Assembly (NCBI RefSeq): GCF_022751215.1
Contig: NZ_JAICDG010000003.1
Location: 124,001-188,000 of the forward strand
From: Actinomadura terrae
Lineage (GTDB): Bacteria > Actinomycetota > Actinomycetes > Streptosporangiales > Streptosporangiaceae
Direction: 5' to 3'
Length of the DNA: 64,000 nucleotides
Under the pieces are notes generated by a model. It was not told where the DNA came from, did not search any database, and was given only the letters and a program-made list of their open reading frames with translations. Shown one piece after another: positions 59,384 through 64,000 of this stretch; the stretch's first letter is position 1; each line of letters begins with the position of its first letter. The translations under genes were made by a program, and so were the position numbers.

Positions 59384-60838
59384 ATGACCACGCGTACCCA
59401 GCTCCATATCAACGGCGAATGGACGGCCGCCGCGGGCGGCGCCGAGTTCACCACCACCGACCCCGCGACCGGCGCCGTCCTCGGGACCTGCGCGGAGGCC
59501 GGCCCCGCCGACGTCGACCGGGCGGTGGACGCGGCGCGCGCCGCGCTGACCGAGCCGTCCTGGGCGTCGATCCCGCCGAGCGCCCGCGCGCGGCTCCTGT
59601 GGCGCGTCGCCGACCTGATCGAGGAGTACGAGGCGGAGCTGGCCGAGCTGGAGACCCGCGACCAGGGCCAGCCCCTCGGCGTCGCGCACTCGGTGAGCGT
59701 CACCGGCGCCGCCGAGCACTTCCGCTACTTCGCCGGCTGGTGCACCAAGATCGAGGGATCGGTCTCCCCGGTCTCGTTCCCGGACACCCTGCACTACGTC
59801 CGCCGCGAGCCGGTAGGCGTTTGCGCGCTGATCACCCCCTGGAACTTCCCGCTGATGATCGCCGCGTGGAAGCTCGCCCCCGCCCTCGCCTGCGGCAACA
59901 CCGTGATCATCAAGCCGGCCGAGCAGACGCCGCTGACCACCGTCCGGCTGGTCGAGCTGTGCGAGCGGGCGGGCTTCCCGCCCGGCGTGGTCAACCTGCT
60001 CACCGGCGGCCCGGCCGCCGGGAAGGCCCTGGTCGCCCATCCCGGCGTCGACAAGGTCTCCTTCACCGGCTCCAGCTCCGTGGGACGCGAGATCGTCCAC
60101 GCGTCCGCAGGCAACCTCAAGCGCGTCACGCTCGAACTCGGCGGCAAGGCCCCCAGCGTCATCGCCCGCGACGCCGACATCGACCTCGCCGTCGCCGGCA
60201 ACCTCCAGGGCGCCCTGCTGAACAGCGGCCAGGTCTGCGCCGCCTACACCCGCCTGTACGTCGACCGCCGCCGCGCCGACGAGTTCACCGAGAAGCTCGC
60301 GGCCGCCGCCGCCTCCCTGCGCCTCGGCCCCGGCCTGGACCCCGAGACCCAGATCGGCCCCCTCGTCTCCCACGAGCACCTCAGCCAGGTCGACTCCTAC
60401 GTCCGCACGGGCGAGAAGCAGGGCGCCGAACTGGTCACCGGCGGCTCCCGCGCCGACGGCCCCCTCTCCAACGGCAACTTCTACCGCCCCACCGTCTTCG
60501 GCTCCGTCACCGACGACATGACGATCGCCCGCGAGGAGATCTTCGGGCCCGTCCTGCCCGTCCTGGCCTACGACGACCCCGAGGAACTGGCCGCCCGCGC
60601 CAACGACACCGAGTTCGGCCTCGCCGCGTCCCTGTGGACCCGCGACCTCGCCACCGCCCACCGCCTGGCTGCCGACATCCGCGCCGGCGCCGTCTTCGTC
60701 AACATGCTCCCCATCCCCGACGCCGCCGCCCCCTGGGGCGGCTACAAGTCCAGCGGCTGGGGCCGCGAGATGGGCCCCTACGCCATCGACGCCTACACCG
60801 AGGTCAAGGGGGTCTGGGTCCACCTGGGCGACTCCTGA
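59384..60838 (+). CDS. NAD-dependent aldehyde dehydrogenase
   Basis: 484-aa ALDH: NAD-binding ITPWNFPLMI and FTGSSSVGREI, general base Glu about 251 (LELGGK) and catalytic Cys about 285 (SGQVCAA). It oxidises an aldehyde to the acid in the cytoplasm. GGGAGG lies before ATG 59384. With the GMC oxidoreductase it could oxidise an alcohol in two steps. Confidence 0.95.
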   Translation: MTTRTQLHINGEWTAAAGGAEFTTTDPATGAVLGTCAEAGPADVDRAVDAARAALTEPSWASIPPSARARLLWRVADLIEEYEAELAELETRDQGQPLGVAHSVSVTGAAEHFRYFAGWCTKIEGSVSPVSFPDTLHYVRREPVGVCALITPWNFPLMIAAWKLAPALACGNTVIIKPAEQTPLTTVRLVELCERAGFPPGVVNLLTGGPAAGKALVAHPGVDKVSFTGSSSVGREIVHASAGNLKRVTLELGGKAPSVIARDADIDLAVAGNLQGALLNSGQVCAAYTRLYVDRRRADEFTEKLAAAAASLRLGPGLDPETQIGPLVSHEHLSQVDSYVRTGEKQGAELVTGGSRADGPLSNGNFYRPTVFGSVTDDMTIAREEIFGPVLPVLAYDDPEELAARANDTEFGLAASLWTRDLATAHRLAADIRAGAVFVNMLPIPDAAAPWGGYKSSGWGREMGPYAIDAYTEVKGVWVHLGDS

Positions 60839-60926
60839 CCCGCCCCCGCGTACCCGGTTCGCCGCCTCCGCCCCGTTTCGCGATACCCCCCGCGAACCGG
60901 GTACGCTTTCCCGGTCACGAGCACGC

Positions 60927-60998
60927 GGGCGCGTAGCTCAGGGGTAGAGCACTCGCCTTACAAGCGAGGAGTCGGCGGTTCGAAACCGTCCGCGCCCA
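60927..60998 (+). tRNA. tRNA-Val (anticodon TAC)
   Basis: Full cloverleaf: acceptor GGGCGCG/CGCGCCC, D-arm GCTC/GAGC, anticodon stem CTCGC/GCGAG with loop CTTACAA (anticodon TAC at 60959-60961), T-arm GGCGG/CCGTC around TTCGAAA, discriminator A. The 3' CCA is not encoded. Followed by a terminator hairpin. Confidence 0.97.
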
Positions 60999-61008
60999 CC
61001 CGCCACAA

Positions 61009-61038
61009 GGCCATGATCCGCAGTCGCGGATCATGGCC
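61009..61038 (+). terminator. Terminator of tRNA-Val
   Basis: 13-bp perfect stem GGCCATGATCCGC with an AGTC loop, followed by CTTCCTC. Confidence 0.88.
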
Positions 61039-61103
61039 CTTCCTCATCCGAGTGACCATGAGATCCCGCGGGTAGGGGCGCCGTAGTCCCCACGCCTCCG
61101 CAT

Positions 61104-61134
61104 TTGCGTTGGAGCGCACTCCAGCTCCTACGTT
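61104..61134 (+). promoter_or_regulatory. MerR-type promoter of the aldo/keto reductase gene
   Basis: TTGCGT and TACGTT are separated by 19 bp, the long spacer used by MerR regulators; a dyad TGGAG-CGCA-CTCCA (61110-61123) fills the spacer. The -10 ends 6 nt before GTG 61141, giving a leaderless mRNA. Confidence 0.55.
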
Positions 61135-61140
61135 CGACGC

Positions 61141-62175
61141 GTGCGATACATCAAACTCGGAACGACTGGACTGGAAGTCTCCGCCATCACCCTCGGCTGC
61201 ATGAGCTTCGGCGAGCCGGACCGGGGCGGCGAGCCCTGGTCGCTGGGCGCGGACGCCAGCCGGGACATCATCAAGCAGGCCCTTGAGAGCGGCGTCAACT
61301 TCCTCGACACGGCCAACGGGTACAGCTCCGGAAGCAGCGAGGAGATCGTCGGCCAGGCGGTCAAGGACTTCGCCCGGCGCGAGGAGGTCGTGCTCGCCAC
61401 CAAGGTCTGGATGCGGATGCGCCCCGGCCCGAACGGCGCCGGGCTGTCCCGCAAGGCGATCTTCGCCGAGCTCGACGCCTCTCTGAAGCGACTGGGGACC
61501 GACTACATCGACCTTTACCAGATCCACCGCTGGGACTACGAAACCCCGATCGAGGAAACCCTCGAGGCGCTGCACGACGCGGTCAAGTCCGGGAAGGTCC
61601 GCTACATCGGAGCCTCTTCCATGCACGCCTGGCAGTTCGCCAAGGCCCTGTTCCTGGCCGACCTGAACGGCTGGACCCGGTTCGTGTCGATGCAGGACCA
61701 CTACAACCTCATCCACCGAGAAGCGGAGCGGGAAATGCTCCCGCTCTGCGCCGACCAGGGCATTGGCGTGATCCCGTGGAGCCCGCTGGCGCGGGGCAGG
61801 TTGACGCGGGCCCGGGACACCGCCACGGCGCGTGCCGAGACCGACGCGGGCGGCAGGATCCTCTACCGCGACGAGGACCAGGCGGTGGCCGAGCGCGTCC
61901 ACGAGATCGCGGGCAAGCGGGGCCTGTCCCCGGCGCGGGTCGCCCTGGCCTGGGTCATGCGCAACCCGGCGGTGACCTCGCCCATCGTCGGGGTCACCAA
62001 GCCGGCCCAGTTGGCCGACGCGGTCGCCGCGGTGGACGTCGAACTCGACGACGACGAGGCCGCCTACCTGGAGGAGCCCTACCAGCCGCACGAGGCCGCC
62101 TACCTGCAAGAGTCCTTCTACAAGCGGCAGCCTGTGGCGGGCTTCCCGGCGACGCGTACAGGATCGAACCGCTGA
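61141..62175 (+). CDS. Aldo/keto reductase
   Basis: 344-aa NADPH-dependent reductase with the catalytic tetrad Asp about 56, Tyr about 61, Lys about 88 and His about 129 (DTANGYSSG, ATKVW, QIHRWD). YajO/YghZ-like subgroup, reducing aldehydes or quinones. GTG 61141 lies 6 nt after the -10 of a MerR-type promoter. No MerR gene is in the window. The final 20 residues (PVAGFPATRTGSNR) look unconserved. Confidence 0.94.
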   Translation: MRYIKLGTTGLEVSAITLGCMSFGEPDRGGEPWSLGADASRDIIKQALESGVNFLDTANGYSSGSSEEIVGQAVKDFARREEVVLATKVWMRMRPGPNGAGLSRKAIFAELDASLKRLGTDYIDLYQIHRWDYETPIEETLEALHDAVKSGKVRYIGASSMHAWQFAKALFLADLNGWTRFVSMQDHYNLIHREAEREMLPLCADQGIGVIPWSPLARGRLTRARDTATARAETDAGGRILYRDEDQAVAERVHEIAGKRGLSPARVALAWVMRNPAVTSPIVGVTKPAQLADAVAAVDVELDDDEAAYLEEPYQPHEAAYLQESFYKRQPVAGFPATRTGSNR

Positions 62176-62259
62176 CCTGGACGGAACTCGCGCCGGCGAG
62201 GCGTTCAAGACCTACGGCCGGGAGCTGGAGGCGCTGGCCGACCGGTAGAAGACCGAGCT

Positions 62260-62298
62260 GGCCATGATCCGCTCACCTGGACCATGGCCTTCGCTTTT
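62260..62298 (+). terminator. Terminator of the aldo/keto reductase gene
   Basis: GGCCATG and CATGGCC arms with 16 nt between, then a TTCGCTTTT run. Its 5' arm (13 nt, GGCCATGATCCGC) is identical to that of the tRNA terminator. Confidence 0.6.
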
Positions 62299-62318
62299 GT
62301 GAGTGACTAACTGGGTGG

Positions 62319-62459
62319 CTACGGCTCCTGATCCGTCGCCTCGTCGTCAGCGACGATGCCGTCCATCGCGGCGAGGAGTAAAGCCGTGCGATCATCGAGA
62401 TCTGGTCTCCTGGCTATCTCGACTGTAGAAGCAACTGCAATAGGCTGCGAAACTCCGCT
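62319..62459 (-). pseudogene. Possible remnant of a TetR-like C-terminus
   Basis: A 46-codon open stretch reads PDLDDRTALLLAAMDGIVA and ends DEATDQEP-stop, like the last helices of TetR regulators. There is no start codon with an SD and no N-terminal DNA-binding part. Resemblance is weak. Confidence 0.25.
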
Positions 62460-62516
62460 TCAATTACGCCTAACCGCCATGGGACACCATCCGTCACGTC
62501 GTCTGAGGTCGGGTTC

Positions 62517-64000
62517 TCAGGTACGGGTGTGGGTGTTCGCAAGTCTTTCTTGGAGTTTGGCATGGCGGAACTGGTAGACGGCTCCGGTTTGGCGCAGGAG
62601 CCCGAGCCGGTGAGCGTCTTCCAAAAATCTCATCAGGTGGCGCGGCGCCCGGTGGCGGACGGACAAGTGGACGAGCGTGATGAGGTAGGTGCCACTGGCG
62701 CTTGTGAATGCACCTGTGAGCCCGCCCCCGAGCCCGACCACGAGCCCAACGGCAAGCCCGCCCGTAAGTCCGTCTGCGAGTCCGCCCGCGAGCTCGCCTG
62801 CGAGCCCGATCGCAAGCCCGCCTCCGAGCCCGAATGCGAGCCCGACCGCGAGCGACTCAAGGGAGGTTATTTGAATGTCGCGGCGAAGTGAGTCGGGGGG
62901 ATTCTGTGCTGTTTCGCTTGCTTGTGGGTTCTTCGCCCATTCCGTGAGCCCGAATGCGAGCCCGGTCGGGAGCCCGAACACGAGCCCGCCGGCGAGCCCT
63001 GTCGCAAGCCCGCCGGCCATTCCGACCGTGAGTGCACCCGCGAGTTCGCCCCCGAACCAGAACGTGGGCCCACTCGCAAGCCCGGACGCGAGTCCGAACA
63101 CGAGGCCGAACGCGAGCTTGCGTATGAGTGAGCGCGTCCGGCCTCGTAGCCGTAGGTCCGCGTAGGAGGGTTCAGCACTGGGGCCGGTAGGTCCTGAACT
63201 ATGTAGCCACCCCTGGAATCCGACCGCGAGGCCGAACACGAGCCCGAACGCGAGTCCTGCTGTAAGGCCCCCCTTGGGCTCGCCGACGGGCCCGCTTGCG
63301 AATCCAACCGTGAGTCCGCTCGCGAATCCGCCCCCGAGCCCGGCTGCGAGCCCGCCCGCGAGTCCGACCGAGATGCTGCCGGTGAGCCTCCCCGAGAGCC
63401 CGACGGTGAACCCGCCCGCGAGCCCACCTGCGAGTCCGACGGCGAGGCCGCCCGCGAGCCCGCCTACAAGCCCACCCGTGAGTCCGACTGTGAGTCCGCC
63501 TATGAGCCCGACCGTCAGTCCGACTGTGAGTGCGGCGGTGAGCCTGATGGTGTGAGAAGAAAGCGTTTGGTGGAGTTGCCACCAGGCGACGTCGGTGGTG
63601 TTGGTGGTGTGAAGGTGGCGGGCGAGGAAGGACAGCCAGCGCTGGACGTCATTGGGTTTCCAGGCGTAGCGGGGCCGGAAGGGGTGGGGGCGCTGGTCTT
63701 CGCCGCCGTTGGTGCGCTGATGAGGTGGGTTGGCGTTGACGAGCGCCTGGGTCAGGTGGTCCAGGAGGTGATCGGTGATCTGCTCTGGGGTGAGGAAGCG
63801 GTGAGGGGTGAGCAGGGGGGCGGGGTCGGTGTGGGCGTCGATGTAGACCTTGCGCAGCAGCCATAACGCCAACGGTGTGGTGAGGACCTGGGCGAGGGGG
63901 GTGGTGGTGCCCTGGGCAAGGGCGCCGAGGAGGACGGGCCAGGTGCCTGAGGGGCGAGGGGGAAGGAGGTGGGTCAGGTAGGCCGCGGCGTCGGCGGGTT
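62517..64000 (-). CDS. NACHT-type STAND NTPase, C-terminal part (5' end outside window)
   Basis: 494 codons are visible and the frame stays open through the right edge (PADAAAYLTHLLPPRPSG, then TTPLALWLLRKVYID), the region following the NACHT ATPase in actinobacterial NACHT proteins. Then comes a long glycine-rich hydrophobic region of GLxxGL repeats (about 110-370 from the edge of the shown frame), interrupted by a basic loop (DLRLRGRTRSLIRK), and a conserved end (LMRFLEDAHRLGLLRQTGAVYQFRHAKLQERLA, shown as parts). The ATPase motifs lie beyond the window. Such proteins are candidate NLR-like immune sensors; the membrane-spanning repeat suggests membrane targeting or damage. Confidence 0.8.
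   Translation of the reverse strand, partial: PADAAAYLTHLLPPRPSGTWPVLLGALAQGTTTPLAQVLTTPLALWLLRKVYIDAHTDPAPLLTPHRFLTPEQITDHLLDHLTQALVNANPPHQRTNGGEDQRPHPFRPRYAWKPNDVQRWLSFLARHLHTTNTTDVAWWQLHQTLSSHTIRLTAALTVGLTVGLIGGLTVGLTGGLVGGLAGGLAVGLAGGLAGGFTVGLSGRLTGSISVGLAGGLAAGLGGGFASGLTVGFASGPVGEPKGGLTAGLAFGLVFGLAVGFQGWLHSSGPTGPSAEPSYADLRLRGRTRSLIRKLAFGLVFGLASGLASGPTFWFGGELAGALTVGMAGGLATGLAGGLVFGLPTGLAFGLTEWAKNPQASETAQNPPDSLRRDIQITSLESLAVGLAFGLGGGLAIGLAGELAGGLADGLTGGLAVGLVVGLGGGLTGAFTSASGTYLITLVHLSVRHRAPRHLMRFLEDAHRLGLLRQTGAVYQFRHAKLQERLANTHTRT
62700..63550. repeat. Low-complexity repeat encoding GLxxGL membrane segments
   Basis: Reiterated GAGCCCG-type 12-bp modules on the plus strand (CGAGCCCGCC, CGAGTCCGAC and variants), encoding Gly-Leu-Ala/Val/Thr-x motifs on the minus strand. 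Prone to slippage, so the number of modules may vary among strains. Confidence 0.75.

Noticed and set aside
60927..61140. Integrative element attached at tRNA-Val
   Set aside because: No integrase and no duplicate of the tRNA 3' end was found in the window; only a 5'-end 17-mer recurs, which is not how att sites usually look.

Overview
The window is very GC-rich (about 70% by eye), densely coding, and carries gene neighbourhoods typical of filamentous actinomycetes: fasR-fabD-fabH-acpP-fabF followed by DUF3145, a homodimeric aceE next to DUF3052 and an AhpE-like peroxiredoxin, WhiJ/DUF397 regulators and an ECF41 sigma factor. I infer a chromosomal segment of an actinobacterium, probably near Thermomonosporaceae/Streptosporangiales (Actinomadura-like); the genus is inference only. 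No prophage, transposase or CRISPR array is visible.

Left part (1-11.4 kb). A GNAT/ADP-forming acyl-CoA synthetase fusion protein lies beside a 24-bp tandem repeat array and a small proline-rich ORF. DUF5998, an alkaline-phosphatase-superfamily protein and a two-domain sulfurtransferase follow. Next is a compact minus-strand module: cytosolic subtilase, ECF sigma factor, a 149-aa unknown protein and a TPR-CHAT caspase-like protein. It looks like a regulated protease/conflict system.

Core metabolism (11.4-24.9 kb). The FASII operon is preceded by its activator fasR and by a palindrome-bearing promoter. Two secreted DUF1023 hydrolases flank an acyltransferase-3 membrane protein. A NarL-type two-component pair, a PHP-domain protein, a WYL regulator and a small secreted protein follow.

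Middle (24.9-40.3 kb). This holds a PhoD phosphatase, a PAF-acetylhydrolase-like hydrolase, an NDH-2-like flavoprotein with its ECF41 sigma factor, a duplicated DUF397/WhiJ-like/anti-sigma ATPase regulatory locus, aceE, DUF1918, YjbQ, DUF3052, a peroxiredoxin, a three-unit hairpin repeat, a zinc-ribbon protein and a potassium channel with RCK-like domain.

Carbohydrate island (40.4-51.6 kb). Three transcription units share one palindromic operator (TTCCGT-N3-ACGGAA or close variant) and surround an IclR regulator: an ABC sugar importer; an operon of Zn-dehydrogenase, UlaG-like lactonase, SDR, GH4 glycosidase and amidohydrolase; and a lipoprotein GH114 endo-polygalactosaminidase with an FAH-family hydrolase. 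I propose a pathway that depolymerises, imports and oxidatively degrades a galactose/galactosamine-type polysaccharide; this is the most coherent candidate new system here.

Right part (51.5-64 kb). A saccharopine-dehydrogenase-like reductase, a PAC2 protein, a dienelactone-hydrolase-like protein, a geranylgeranyl-reductase-family flavoprotein, and a GMC oxidoreductase/SnoaL/AraC/aldehyde dehydrogenase cluster precede tRNA-Val(TAC). An aldo/keto reductase with a MerR-type promoter and the C-terminal part of a NACHT-type STAND protein, cut by the window edge, complete it. Several genes appear to be translated from leaderless mRNAs (a -10 hexamer 6-7 nt before the start codon).
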